Shown: in pieces, positions 34,852 through 43,615 of the stretch
Layout: each line of letters begins with the position of its first letter
Position numbering within the stretch: the stretch's first letter is position 1
From: Nonomuraea thailandensis
GTDB lineage: Bacteria; Actinomycetota; Actinomycetes; Streptosporangiales; Streptosporangiaceae
Direction of reading: 5' to 3'
NCBI RefSeq assembly: GCF_024172165.1
Contig: NZ_JAMZEB010000002.1
Coordinates: forward strand, 5,849,501 to 5,913,500
Length of the DNA: 64,000 bases
Translations under genes and position numbers: made by a program
The notes under the pieces: generated by a model
The model's database searches: none
What the model saw: the letters and a program-made list of their open reading frames with translations, nothing else
What the model was told of the DNA's origin: nothing

Positions 34852-36225
34852 ATGGACCCGGTTGAGCTCTTCCATCAGGTGGCGGCCACCGTTCCCGCCT
34901 ACGGCAGGTTCCTCGCCGAGCACGGCGTCGATCCCGCGAAGGTGACGGCCGCGGCGGACTTCGCGCGGCTCCCCATGACGACCAAGGACAACTACACCCA
35001 CCGCCACCCCCTGCCGGACCTGTGCAGGAACGGCGTGATCGGCGACCTGATCGCCGTCTCCTCCGGGTCCACGGGCGTGCCGTCGTTCTGGCCGCGCTCG
35101 GCGGCGGACGAGCGGGTGATCGCCGACCGGTTCGAGGAGGTGTTCGGCGGCTCGTTCGCCGCCCGCGAGCGCCGTACGCTGGCCGTGGTCTGCTTCGCCC
35201 TGGGCACCTGGGTGGGCGGCCTGTTCACCGTCGCCTGCTGCCGCCACCTGGCCGAGCGCGGCTACCCGATCACCGTGGTCGCCCCCGGCACCGACCGGCG
35301 GGAGATCGTGCGGGTGATCCCCGAGCTGGCGCCGCACTTCGACCAGGTCGTGCTGCTGGGTTACCCGCCGTTCCTGAAGAACGTCATCGACACCGAGGAC
35401 CTGCCCTGGGCGAGCTGGAACGTCAGGCTGGTGACGGCGGGCGAGGTGTTCAGCGAGGAGTGGCGGGCGCTGGTCGCCGAGCGGGCCGGCATCGCCGACC
35501 CCGTACGCGGCATCGCCTCCCTGTACGGCACCGCCGACGCGGGCGTCCTGGGCAACGAGACCCCCTTGTCGGTGGAGATCCGCCGTTTCCTGTCCGCCCG
35601 GCCCCGGCAGGCCAGGGAGCTGTTCGGCGAGTCGCGGCTGCCGACGCTCGTGCAGTACGACCCCGGTGTGCGCTTCTTCGAGGAGCACGAGGGCACCCTG
35701 CTGTTCTCCGGCGACAACGGCGTCCCGCTCGTCCGCTACCACATCGCCGACGAGGGCGGCGTCCTCCCGTACCGGGAGCTGCTGGACTTCGTGCGGCGGC
35801 ACGGCTTCGAGCCGCGGCCGAAGACGTACGCGGACGGGCCCGAGCGCCCGTTCGTGTACGTCTTCGGCCGCAGCCACTTCACCGTGTCCTACTACGGCGC
35901 GAACGTCTACCCGGAGAACATCGCGATCGGCCTGGAGCAGCCGGGGGTGAGCCCGTGGGTGACGGGCAAGTTCGTGCTGGAGGCGGCCGAGGACGAGCGG
36001 CACGACCGGCACCTGACCGTGACGGTGGAGCTGATGCCCGGGGAGAAGCCCTCCGAGGAGATCGCCCACGCGGTCAGCGAGTCGATCCTGGCGCAGTTGC
36101 TGCGGCTGAACAGCGAGTTCGCGGCGTACGTGCCGGTACCGCAGCAGACGCCGTTCATCAGGCTGCGGGAGTCGGGCGACCCGGACTACTTCCCGCCGGG
36201 CGCCAAGCACCGTTACACCCGGTAG
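34852..36225 (+). CDS. PaaK-like adenylate-forming ligase
   Basis: A 457-aa protein related to phenylacetate-CoA ligases. The P-loop-like motif is SSGSTGVPSFW, followed by YGTADAG in the A5 position and RYHIADEGGVL in the A7 region. The C-terminal domain is present (YPENIAIGLEQPG) but the usual GK(x)RR lysine end is replaced by GAKHRYTR. It probably adenylates an aryl or acyl acid; many orphan PaaK-like proteins serve natural-product or cell-envelope pathways. TACAGT (34840-34845) lies six bases before the ATG, so the mRNA may be leaderless. Confidence 0.8.
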   Translation: MDPVELFHQVAATVPAYGRFLAEHGVDPAKVTAAADFARLPMTTKDNYTHRHPLPDLCRNGVIGDLIAVSSGSTGVPSFWPRSAADERVIADRFEEVFGGSFAARERRTLAVVCFALGTWVGGLFTVACCRHLAERGYPITVVAPGTDRREIVRVIPELAPHFDQVVLLGYPPFLKNVIDTEDLPWASWNVRLVTAGEVFSEEWRALVAERAGIADPVRGIASLYGTADAGVLGNETPLSVEIRRFLSARPRQARELFGESRLPTLVQYDPGVRFFEEHEGTLLFSGDNGVPLVRYHIADEGGVLPYRELLDFVRRHGFEPRPKTYADGPERPFVYVFGRSHFTVSYYGANVYPENIAIGLEQPGVSPWVTGKFVLEAAEDERHDRHLTVTVELMPGEKPSEEIAHAVSESILAQLLRLNSEFAAYVPVPQQTPFIRLRESGDPDYFPPGAKHRYTR

Positions 36226-36320
36226 GCCCAGAGTTTTCCCTAGCGCGGCCCCTGGGGGGACACGGGCGGCGGGGCCTACCGTCAGGGAGGTCGGCGCTTC
36301 GACGGGGCAGGTGACGGCAC

Positions 36321-37190
36321 ATGCTGGATGATCTCGGCCGGTTGTTCGCCTGGCCGGCGGCTTCGCTCGCCGGGCCCGGGTCCCTCCGGACGCGACGGCC
36401 TTCACCACGGCCACGTGGCCGGCCGTCATGGCGACCGGCCCCTCCCCCGGCGGCGCCGTGGACGAGGGCGAGTTGTGGGGCTTCGTCGCCTGTCTGAAGG
36501 CGACGAACCGGTACGCGTTCGCCCAGGCGTTCGGCCGCTTCGGCGTGGACGTCGCCACGGAGTGGGGCCGGAACGGCGCGGAGCTGTTCAACCCGGGCCA
36601 GCGCAAGTACACCGGCCGCCCTGCCGTGCCGCGGGAGGGCGGCGGGGCGCGCGAGCTGGGCACGGTGGAGGAGTTCGACCTGTTCCGCGACTGGCACTGG
36701 TTCTACCGCGTCCAGATGGCCGGCCGTACCGTGGACGGCTTCCGCCGCGCGATGTGGGACATGGCGCGGCTGCGCGTCCGCGACGTCGGCGAGACGCCCT
36801 GGGACGGCCCCGCGGAGCCGCCCACCTGGACGGTCCCCGGCCCGGAGGGCCCGCGCCCGGCCAGGATCAAGGACGTGATCACCTCCGAGCGGGGCGTGGC
36901 GCGAACATGGTCTCGGCCGGCCTGACACCTGGGGCGACGCCGCCGAGGCGGCGCTGGTCGCGCGGCTGCGGGCGCAGGGCGGGGCGTCGGTCGAGTACGT
37001 GCACGAATGGCCGCGCCAGGTGTCCGGGAGCCGCGGCTTCACGCTGCCGTACGAGCTGCTGCCCGACCACGGCGACGGACGGCGGCTCGACCCGGCGCGC
37101 GGCTCGTTCCTGCTCGACGCCGGCGGGCTCCCACCGGAGCCCTGGCCCCGCCCTGGCGCTGGCCCGGCCCTGGCCCCGCGGAGCCGGGTC
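36321..37190 (+). pseudogene. Frameshifted gene of unknown family
   Basis: Coding-like sequence runs through three frames. An ATG at 36321 opens in one frame (MLDDLGRLFAWPAASLAGPG). From about 36375 the coding pattern moves to the frame read from 36428 (ELWGFVACLKATNRYAF and on to DWHWFYRVQMAGRTVDGF), which stops at 36925. From about 36918 it moves again (DTWGDAAEAALVARLRAQGG, EYVHEWPRQVSGSRG), running into the convergent rsbU-like gene. At least two indels, or sequencing errors, are needed to explain it. I do not recognise the protein; it is soluble and rich in Trp and Arg. The intact 165-codon piece 36428-36925 might still be expressed. Confidence 0.55.
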
Positions 37191-38757
37191 AGGGCTCGCG
37201 GCGCACGGCCACCAGCGCGACGTCGTCCTCGCGCACCCCGAACGCGTCCAGCATGCGCTCGGCGAACTCCTCCAGGTCGTCCTCGACGGTCTCGGCGAGC
37301 TCCCTGGCCCTCTCCAGGCTCTCGTCCAGCGAGATCGCGCGGTCCTCCACCAGCCCGTCGGTGAACAGCAGCAGCGTCCCGCCTGGCGGCAGCTTCAGCC
37401 GGTCCACCGTGTACGTCTCCGGCAGCGCCCCCAGCAGCAGGTTCCCCAGGTGGTGGTAGGTGCCGCCGGGCCCGGCGAACAGGGGCGGGATGTGGCCGGC
37501 GTTGGCCACCTCGACCTCGCCCGTGGCCGGGTCGATGAGCATCAGGCAGAGGGTGGCCGTCATGCGCGGGTGGTAGCGCCGCATCATCTGGTTGAGCAGG
37601 TCGAGCGAGGCGCTGAGGTCCACCTGCCCGATGAACGAGGCCCGCATCGCGTGCCGCAGCTCGGCCATCACGGTCGCGGCGTGCAGCGAGTGCCCCTCCA
37701 CGTCGCCGATGGCCACCAGCACCCGGTCGCCGATCGGCAGCACCTCGTAGAAGTCGCCGCCCACCTCGATGTTGTCGGCGGCCGGCTGGTAGCGCATCGC
37801 CACCCGCAGGCCCGGCACCTCGGGGATGCGGGTGGGCAGCAGGCTGCGCTGCAGGGTCAGCGCGATCGCGTGCTCCTCGGTGTAGGCGCGCAGCGCGGCC
37901 ACGGCCAGGGCGAGCTGCTGCCCGAGCTGGCGCAGCAGGTTCACCTCGTCGGCGTCGAGCGGGGGCTCGCTCTCCACGCCCAGGTAGATGGGCGAGCCGG
38001 AGTTCTTCGTGCGGCAGAGCACGCCCGTGCTGCTGCCCTCGATCTGCACGTCCGGCAGCAGCCCGCGCCACTCCTGCGCGTGCAGCGTGAACACGTGGGA
38101 GCGCTGCGCCTCCCGCTGCACCATGCCGCTCAGGCGGTCCAGCAGGTCGGGCCCGGCGGGATGGGAGGTGGCCGGCTCGCCGGGGCGGGCGCGGAAACGG
38201 CGTGTGCGCCCGTCGGGCAGGAGCGCCAGCGTGCCGCAGAAGCGGCCCAGCACACCGGCCGAGCCCTCGACCGCGACCGACAGCAGCTCGTCGAACGTCT
38301 CGGCCTCGTTCATGCGCAGCGTCACGTCCGCCAGCCCCGCCAGGCGCTCGGCCATCTGCTCGGCCCGCCACCGCGCCCGGTAGTAGCGCAGCATGGCCTC
38401 CACCGTCGCGGCGAACTCGGCCGGCTCGATCGGCTCGGCCAGGTACGCGTCGGCGCCCCGCTCCAGCCCCTCCGCGCGGTCGGCCACGGTGATGGCGTCG
38501 GCCGACACCTGGATGACGGGGATCGAGGCGGTCGCCGGGTCGGCCTTGATCCGCTCGCACACCTCGTGGCCGGGGATGTCGGGCAGCCGCACGTCCAGGA
38601 TGACCAGGTCCACGTGCTGGGTGGCGAGCGTGGCCAGCGCCTCCTCGCCGCCGCTCGCCTCGATCACTTGATGCCCGGCGCGGCGCAGCCAGCTCGACAG
38701 GATGTAGCGCTTGGTCGGCGTGTCGTCCACCACCAGCACGGTCGCCGTCTCGCTCAC
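37189..38757 (-). CDS. Receiver-GAF-PP2C phosphatase (RsbU/RsbP-like)
   Basis: A 522-aa stressosome output phosphatase. Residues 1-125 are a receiver (VVDDTP, phospho-Asp55 in LVILDVRLP), 140-290 a GAF-like sensor, 300-520 a SpoIIE-type PP2C domain (metal Asp residues in VGGDFYEV, IGDVEGHS and FTDGLVED). It should dephosphorylate an RsbV-like antagonist when its receiver is phosphorylated. Last gene of the six-gene operon, overlapping the hybrid kinase gene by four bases. The receiver is a natural partner for the kinase encoded just before it. Confidence 0.9.
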   Translation of the reverse strand: MSETATVLVVDDTPTKRYILSSWLRRAGHQVIEASGGEEALATLATQHVDLVILDVRLPDIPGHEVCERIKADPATASIPVIQVSADAITVADRAEGLERGADAYLAEPIEPAEFAATVEAMLRYYRARWRAEQMAERLAGLADVTLRMNEAETFDELLSVAVEGSAGVLGRFCGTLALLPDGRTRRFRARPGEPATSHPAGPDLLDRLSGMVQREAQRSHVFTLHAQEWRGLLPDVQIEGSSTGVLCRTKNSGSPIYLGVESEPPLDADEVNLLRQLGQQLALAVAALRAYTEEHAIALTLQRSLLPTRIPEVPGLRVAMRYQPAADNIEVGGDFYEVLPIGDRVLVAIGDVEGHSLHAATVMAELRHAMRASFIGQVDLSASLDLLNQMMRRYHPRMTATLCLMLIDPATGEVEVANAGHIPPLFAGPGGTYHHLGNLLLGALPETYTVDRLKLPPGGTLLLFTDGLVEDRAISLDESLERARELAETVEDDLEEFAERMLDAFGVREDDVALVAVRREP

Positions 38758-40421
38758 GCCTGCCCTCCCATCGCGCTGCGGATGGCCTGGAGCAGGTCCT
38801 CCCTGCGCAGCCCGTGCTTGTCCAGCACGACCACGCCGCCGGAGGCGCGCTGGGGCGCGATCGTGACCACCACCACCGGGATGCCCGCCAGCCTTTCGTC
38901 CTCGGCCATGCGCTGGAGCAGCACGTGGCCGTCCACGCGCGGCATGAGCAGGTCCACCAGGATCACGTCGGGCGGGCTCACCGCCATCAGGTCGAGCGCG
39001 GCGGCGCCGTCGGCGGCCTCGTCCACGTTCGCGGCGAAGCCGTGCAGCATGCGGCGGGCGGCGGCGCGGAACACCTCGTCGTCGTCCGCGATCAGCACGC
39101 GCTCCAGCTCGGGCGGGCCGCTGTAGTGCGGCAGCCGCAGCGTGACCGCGGTGCCCTCGCCCGCCGTGCTGGCCAGCTCCAGCGTGCCGCCGAGCGCCTC
39201 GGCGAGCCTGCGCGCGTACGGCAGGCCCAGGCCCGTGCCCCTGGACCTGACCTGGAGGGAGCCCGGCACCTGGTAGAAGTCCTCGAACACCCGCGTCAGG
39301 TGCTCCGGCGCGATGCCGATGCCGGTGTCGGCCACGACGATGACGGCCTCACCCTTGGCCTGGTCGAGGTGGGCCTCTAGGCGGACCTCGCCGCGTACGG
39401 TGAACTTGACCGCGTTCGACAGCAGGTTGCGCAGGATGCGCAGCAGCATGACCTCGTCCACGTACAGCTCGGCGACCTCGGCGGCCACCTCGTGGCGCAG
39501 CTCGACGCCGTTGCTGGCGTTCGGGCGCAGCATCACGTGGAGCTGCTCGGCCATCCGTGTCAGCTCCACGGCCGACGGCTGCGGGTCCAGGCGGCCCGAC
39601 TCGGCCTTGGCCATGTCGAGCAGCTCGCTGACGAGCTCCAGCAGGGTCTCGGTCGAGCTGCCGATGAGCCGCACCTGGTGGGCCTGCTCCTCCGTCATGG
39701 GGTCGCCGCCCGGCCCGATCAGCAGCCTGACCAGGCCGATCACGGAGTTCAGCGGGGTGCGCAGCTCGTGGCTGACGGTGGCCCAGAACCGGTTCCTGGC
39801 CTCGTTGGCCTCCCTGAGCTGGCTGGACTTCTCGTCCAGCTCGGCGTACAGGGCGACCACTCCCCTGTTGGTCTCCTCCAGCTCGGCCGAGAGCTGGTTG
39901 TACATCGCCATCACGCCCGAGTTGGTCTCCTCCAGCTCGGCGTTGAGCCGCAGGAGGTCCTCCAGCGTCTCGGCCAGCTCCCTGTTCTGCTCGCGCAGCT
40001 CGTCCATGGCGGAGACCGGGGAGAGGGCGGTCAGCCTGGCGCGGATCTCCGCCACCGGGACGGGCGGCCGGCGGGCGAGCAGCCGCTTGGCGAGCGTGAC
40101 GCTGCCCTCGTTCACCATGATCTCGTCGACCAGCCTGCCCGCCAGCTTCAGGCCCTCCAGGCCGGACAGGTCGGAGTGCCGCTCGTGCTCCAGGGTGATG
40201 AACAGGTGCCGGTCGCCGAGCGCGAGGACCGCGATCGAGCCGGTGCCGAACAGCTCGCGGCCGGCCTCGCTGAGCGCCGTCGCCACGCGGACCTGGTCCT
40301 GCGGCTCCAGGCCGGCCAGCTCGGCGGCGGCGCGGCCGAGCCGGCGCAGGACGAAGACGTCCTGGTCGGCGTCGAGCCGGACGCGGATGAGCTCGGTCAC
40401 CTCGGCCTCGGGCTTAGCCAT
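38754..40421 (-). CDS. Stressosome-linked hybrid histidine kinase
   Basis: A 555-aa soluble kinase with four parts: an N-terminal RsbT/RsbW-like domain without obvious ATP boxes (1-115), a coiled coil (140-205) that contains two copies of an 18-residue ELEETN-x-GV module, a HisKA/HATPase core (phospho-His218 in TVSHELRTP; N box NLLSNAVKF; DTGIGIAP; GTGLGLPYARR), and a C-terminal receiver (phospho-Asp490 in VILVDLLMP). No membrane segment, so it senses an internal state or the stressosome itself. It overlaps the RsbX-like gene by eight bases and the phosphatase gene by four. Confidence 0.92.
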   Translation of the reverse strand: MAKPEAEVTELIRVRLDADQDVFVLRRLGRAAAELAGLEPQDQVRVATALSEAGRELFGTGSIAVLALGDRHLFITLEHERHSDLSGLEGLKLAGRLVDEIMVNEGSVTLAKRLLARRPPVPVAEIRARLTALSPVSAMDELREQNRELAETLEDLLRLNAELEETNSGVMAMYNQLSAELEETNRGVVALYAELDEKSSQLREANEARNRFWATVSHELRTPLNSVIGLVRLLIGPGGDPMTEEQAHQVRLIGSSTETLLELVSELLDMAKAESGRLDPQPSAVELTRMAEQLHVMLRPNASNGVELRHEVAAEVAELYVDEVMLLRILRNLLSNAVKFTVRGEVRLEAHLDQAKGEAVIVVADTGIGIAPEHLTRVFEDFYQVPGSLQVRSRGTGLGLPYARRLAEALGGTLELASTAGEGTAVTLRLPHYSGPPELERVLIADDDEVFRAAARRMLHGFAANVDEAADGAAALDLMAVSPPDVILVDLLMPRVDGHVLLQRMAEDERLAGIPVVVVTIAPQRASGGVVVLDKHGLRREDLLQAIRSAMGGQA

Positions 40422-41433
40422 GCCGCGTCGTCTCCTGGCTGGGCGGCGCGCTCTCCTGGGCGGGCCTGACCGTCACCACGCAGGCGTCGTCGCGCCTGCT
40501 GCCCGCCTCGCGCATCAGCCCGGCGGCGATCACGGCGGGCGTGCGGGAGAACAGGCCGGGCAGCAGCTTGGGGTCCCAGCGCTCCGTCAGCCCGTCGGAG
40601 TGCAGGACGACGGTGGCGTAGCCGGGCAGCTCGTAGGTGTACTGGCGCAGCCGCCCGCCCTGGTGGCCGGCGATCCCCGGCACCGACACCATCCCCTGCC
40701 TGCCCTCGGCGTGCGCGACCCAGCCGGAGACGTTGCCGAGCCCGGCGTAGTGCACCTGGCCCCGCTCGACGCGGGCCACCGCGATCGCGCCGCCCCGGGT
40801 GCCCTTCATGCCGGCGTGCAGGCGCTCCACGATCGCGACCGGCTCCTGGTCCCGTACGGCGAGGAACAGCTCCACGGCCCGCTGCGTGGCCTGCGCGGCG
40901 ATGAGGCCGTGCCCGAGCCCGTCGCAGACGAGCACGGTCGTGACCTGGCCCGCCTCGGCGATGGCGAACCCGTCGCCGCACACCGTCTCGTCTCCGATCG
41001 GCTTGGTCAGCCCGCTGGCCCGCAGCGGCGGCCCCGGCGCGGCGCCCGCGGTGAAGTGCATGGCCAGCACGGTGCCCTTGCCCGGCAGGGAGTGCACGTC
41101 GTAGCCGGTGGCGATGCGGGAGATCGCGCCCAGGCCGATGCCCAGCGTGCCCGAGGTCGAGTAGCCGTCGCGCAGCGCGCGAGCCACGTCAGCCATGCCC
41201 GGCCCCTTGTCCACGGTGATCAGCTCGACCGTGGTGGGGGCCTCCGGATGGGGGCGCACGATGACGGTGCCCTCCATGGCGTGCTTGACGAGGTTGGAGA
41301 CCGCCTCGCTCACGGCCACGGCCGTCTGCCCGATGAGCGTCTGGTCGAAACCCGCCGCCTCGGCCAGCTCGACGGCCTTCCTGCGTACCGCGCCGACCGC
41401 GCTGGGGTCCTCGGCGCGGACCCAGCCGGTCAT
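40414..41433 (-). CDS. RsbT-like ATPase fused to RsbX-like PP2C phosphatase
   Basis: A 339-aa two-domain protein. Residues 1-135 are a HATPase of the RsbT/RsbW type (SEAVSNLVKHAM, VDKGPGMADV, GTLGIGLGAISR). Residues 145-330 are a compact PP2C phosphatase (VCGDGFAI, VCDGLGHGL, LHSDGLTERWD, RRDDACVV) like RsbX, which resets the stressosome by dephosphorylating RsbS and RsbR. ATG 41433 overlaps the RsbT stop (ATGA). The fusion puts a kinase-like and a phosphatase domain on one chain. Confidence 0.9.
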   Translation of the reverse strand: MTGWVRAEDPSAVGAVRRKAVELAEAAGFDQTLIGQTAVAVSEAVSNLVKHAMEGTVIVRPHPEAPTTVELITVDKGPGMADVARALRDGYSTSGTLGIGLGAISRIATGYDVHSLPGKGTVLAMHFTAGAAPGPPLRASGLTKPIGDETVCGDGFAIAEAGQVTTVLVCDGLGHGLIAAQATQRAVELFLAVRDQEPVAIVERLHAGMKGTRGGAIAVARVERGQVHYAGLGNVSGWVAHAEGRQGMVSVPGIAGHQGGRLRQYTYELPGYATVVLHSDGLTERWDPKLLPGLFSRTPAVIAAGLMREAGSRRDDACVVTVRPAQESAPPSQETTRHG

Positions 41434-41831
41434 CGCGACCACTTCGTCACCGTCACGGTCGTGCCCTTGCCCGGCTCGGAGACCAGGTCGAACTCGTCGA
41501 CCAGCCGGCGCGAGCCGCCGAGGCCCAGCCCCAGGCCGCCGCCGGTGGTCCAGCCGTCGGTGAGGGCCTGCTCCAGGTCGGGGATGCCGGGGCCCTCGTC
41601 GCTGAAGACCAGCTTGAGGCCGCGCCGCAGCCCCTTCTGCACAACCTCCATGCGCACGTCGCCGCCACCGGCGTACACCAGGGCGTTGCGCGCCAGCTCG
41701 CTGGCGGCTGTGATGATCTTCGTCTGGTCGACCAGGGACAGGCCCACCTCCACGGCGAGGCTCCTGACGAGCTGGCGGACGCCGACGACGTCCGCACTGC
41801 CGGCGATGACGACCTCGCGTTCGCCGCTCAC
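41430..41831 (-). CDS. rsbT: RsbT-like serine/threonine switch kinase
   Basis: A 133-aa HATPase kinase: ASELARNALVYAGGG (N box), DEGPGIPDLEQAL (G1), GGGLGLGLGGSRRLVDEF (G2). By homology it phosphorylates RsbS and RsbR within the stressosome and is then released to activate a PP2C phosphatase. I chose GTG 41831, which overlaps the RsbS stop (GTGA); longer readings run through rsbS. Confidence 0.93.
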   Translation of the reverse strand: MSGEREVVIAGSADVVGVRQLVRSLAVEVGLSLVDQTKIITAASELARNALVYAGGGDVRMEVVQKGLRRGLKLVFSDEGPGIPDLEQALTDGWTTGGGLGLGLGGSRRLVDEFDLVSEPGKGTTVTVTKWSR

Positions 41832-42193
41832 CTGGTCGCGCTCCTGATGTGGTCCAGTAGCGCAACCCCCTTCTCCAGATTGAGTGCCGTACGGACGCCG
41901 CCGAGCGAGAGCCCGAGCTCCACCAGCGTGATCGCCACGGCGGGCCGCATGCCGACCACCACGGTCTGGGCGTCGAGCATGCTGCACATGGAGGCGATCG
42001 TGGCCAGCATCCGGCCGATGAACGAGTCGACGATCTCCACGGCGGAGATGTCGATGATCACGCCCTTGGCGCCGTTCTGGACGACCGCGTCGGCGAGGTC
42101 CTCCTGCAGGGCGAGCACGCCCTGGTCCTCCAGGTCCACCTGGATGGAGACGATGAGGACGTCTCCGAGTTTGAGGATGGGTATGCGCTGCAC
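41828..42193 (-). CDS. rsbS: RsbS-like STAS scaffold protein
   Basis: A 121-aa single STAS domain. The phosphorylation region IIDISAVEIVDSFIGRML matches RsbS, with Ser57 in VDSFIG in the place of the phospho-Ser of B. subtilis RsbS. It forms the stressosome core with RsbR and sequesters RsbT. The GTG start at 42193 is two bases after the RsbR stop. Confidence 0.94.
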   Translation of the reverse strand: MQRIPILKLGDVLIVSIQVDLEDQGVLALQEDLADAVVQNGAKGVIIDISAVEIVDSFIGRMLATIASMCSMLDAQTVVVGMRPAVAITLVELGLSLGGVRTALNLEKGVALLDHIRSATR

Positions 42194-42195
42194 GG

Positions 42196-43047
42196 CTATC
42201 CGTTCTCCGCCCGGATCGCGATGCGCGTATCGCGAGCTCCGCTCACGTGGATCCCGGCGTGCTTGAAGGCGTGGGCCAGCGCGTCGGCCAGGGACGCCTT
42301 GGTGACGATGTCGCCGAACTCGATGCCGAGCGTGACGATGGTGTGCGCGATCTGCGGGCGGATGCCGGAGATGACGCACTCGGCGCCCATCAGGCGGGCG
42401 GCGACGACCGTCTTCAGCAGGTGCTGGGCGACCTGCGTGTCGACGGCGGGCACGCCGGTGATGTCGATGACCGCGTGCTCGGCGCCGGTGTCGACCAGCG
42501 TCTGCAGCAGCTTCTCCATGACCACCTGGGTCCTGGCGGAGTCGAGCGTGCCGACCAGCGGCACCGCCACGATGCCCTCCCACAGCTTGACCACCGGGGT
42601 GGACAGCTCCAGGAGTTGCTCGGCCTGGTCGAGGATGATCTTCTCGCGGGCTTCCGCGTACGTCTCGAACGTGAACAGGCCAAGGTCGTCGATCAGCCTG
42701 GAGAACCAGATGAAGCCGCGTGCCGCCTCGACACTCTCCGTGTCGAGCTCGACGACCTCGTACAGCGCCTCCTTCAGGCCGAAGACGGCCCTGGCGGTGT
42801 CGGCCGGGGCGAACCCGGCGCGGGCCCGCGAGCGCGAGAGCTCGGCGAGCAGGCCACGGACGTCGGCGAGGTCGTTCTTGCCCTCGTCCAGTGAGGTGAG
42901 CAGCGCCTGGTAGAGCTCGGTGAGCTCTTCGGACGACGCGTTGGCGATCTGTGCCCAGCGGCGGACGATCTGCTCCTGGTGGAGGCGGAGCAGCTCTTCG
43001 ATGCGTCGCCTGGTCACATCGGCATGAACGGACAAAGATCTCTCCAT
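42196..43047 (-). CDS. rsbR: RsbR-like stressosome sensor
   Basis: A 283-aa RsbR: an N-terminal all-helical non-heme globin-like domain (residues 1-140), the J-linker helix, and a C-terminal STAS domain (VVKLWEGIVAVPLVGTLDSART; VIDITGVPAVDTQVAQHLLK). Thr204 aligns with a phospho-Thr of B. subtilis RsbR, and Ser170/Thr173 lie in the place of the other. First gene of the operon. No strong ribosome site precedes ATG 43047, so the exact start is less certain than the rest. Confidence 0.92.
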   Translation of the reverse strand: MERSLSVHADVTRRRIEELLRLHQEQIVRRWAQIANASSEELTELYQALLTSLDEGKNDLADVRGLLAELSRSRARAGFAPADTARAVFGLKEALYEVVELDTESVEAARGFIWFSRLIDDLGLFTFETYAEAREKIILDQAEQLLELSTPVVKLWEGIVAVPLVGTLDSARTQVVMEKLLQTLVDTGAEHAVIDITGVPAVDTQVAQHLLKTVVAARLMGAECVISGIRPQIAHTIVTLGIEFGDIVTKASLADALAHAFKHAGIHVSGARDTRIAIRAENG

Positions 43048-43615
43048 GGAGGGCGGCTGGCTAGTTGCTCGTATGCTAGTGCGGATTGTCGGTGCCAGGG
43101 ACTCCGATCGGATCCACTGCGCCGTTCCGGGGCCCCGCGGACCCCGGTTCCGCCCCACCCCCACGCCGGGTGACTGCGCGCTCTTCCGCACCACCGGCAC
43201 CGCGCCGCCCACCGGCACGATCAGGCTCCACGCCGGCGCTCGCCCTCGTCCACGTGGCCAGCGCTTTCTCCTTGTACGGCGGCCCCTGGCACCGACCGGC
43301 CGCGACCAGCGGGCCCCCACGCTCCGTGACGTCCCCCGCACCCACAACCGGTGACGTCCCCGGCCCCTTGTCTGGTGACATCTCTCACCCCACGCCCCGG
43401 CGACGCTCCCGCCCTCGGCCCCGTGGCATCCCCCGCACCACGCCGGGTGAGATCCCACCCCGCACCTCCTTCGCCCTCCACCTCACCGTTGGAAGGCGGA
43501 TGGGGTCGTGCCTGCCGCCTCCACCCCATCGAATCCGCATCACCCTCCGGTATGACGCCGATTTTCAAACTCCGCGGTGACGCGCGTCACATCCCCTTCT
43601 CCATAACGTCGCACC
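43048..43615. other. 568-base intergenic region with degenerate 24-bp repeats
   Basis: No ORF here has convincing codon use. Bases 43325-43466 contain about six degenerate units of 22-25 bp that begin with GGTGACGTCCC-like sequence (43325, 43349, 43374, 43399, 43422, 43444). The rsbR promoter must lie near 43050-43100, and the promoter of the hydrolase gene near 43570-43610. Confidence 0.6.
43576..43591 (+). promoter_or_regulatory. CRP-like site before the alpha/beta hydrolase gene
   Basis: GGTGACGCGCGTCACA matches the TGTGA-N6-TCACA consensus of CRP-family regulators at nine of ten defined bases, and its core is a perfect 14-bp palindrome. It is 25 bases before the ATG, next to a CATAAC -10-like hexamer (eight bases from the ATG). 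Confidence 0.5.

Noticed and set aside
43086..43580. 165-codon ORF in the stressosome-hydrolase gap
   Set aside because: Pro/Ser/Arg-rich translation of degenerate repeats, no ribosome site, no codon bias.
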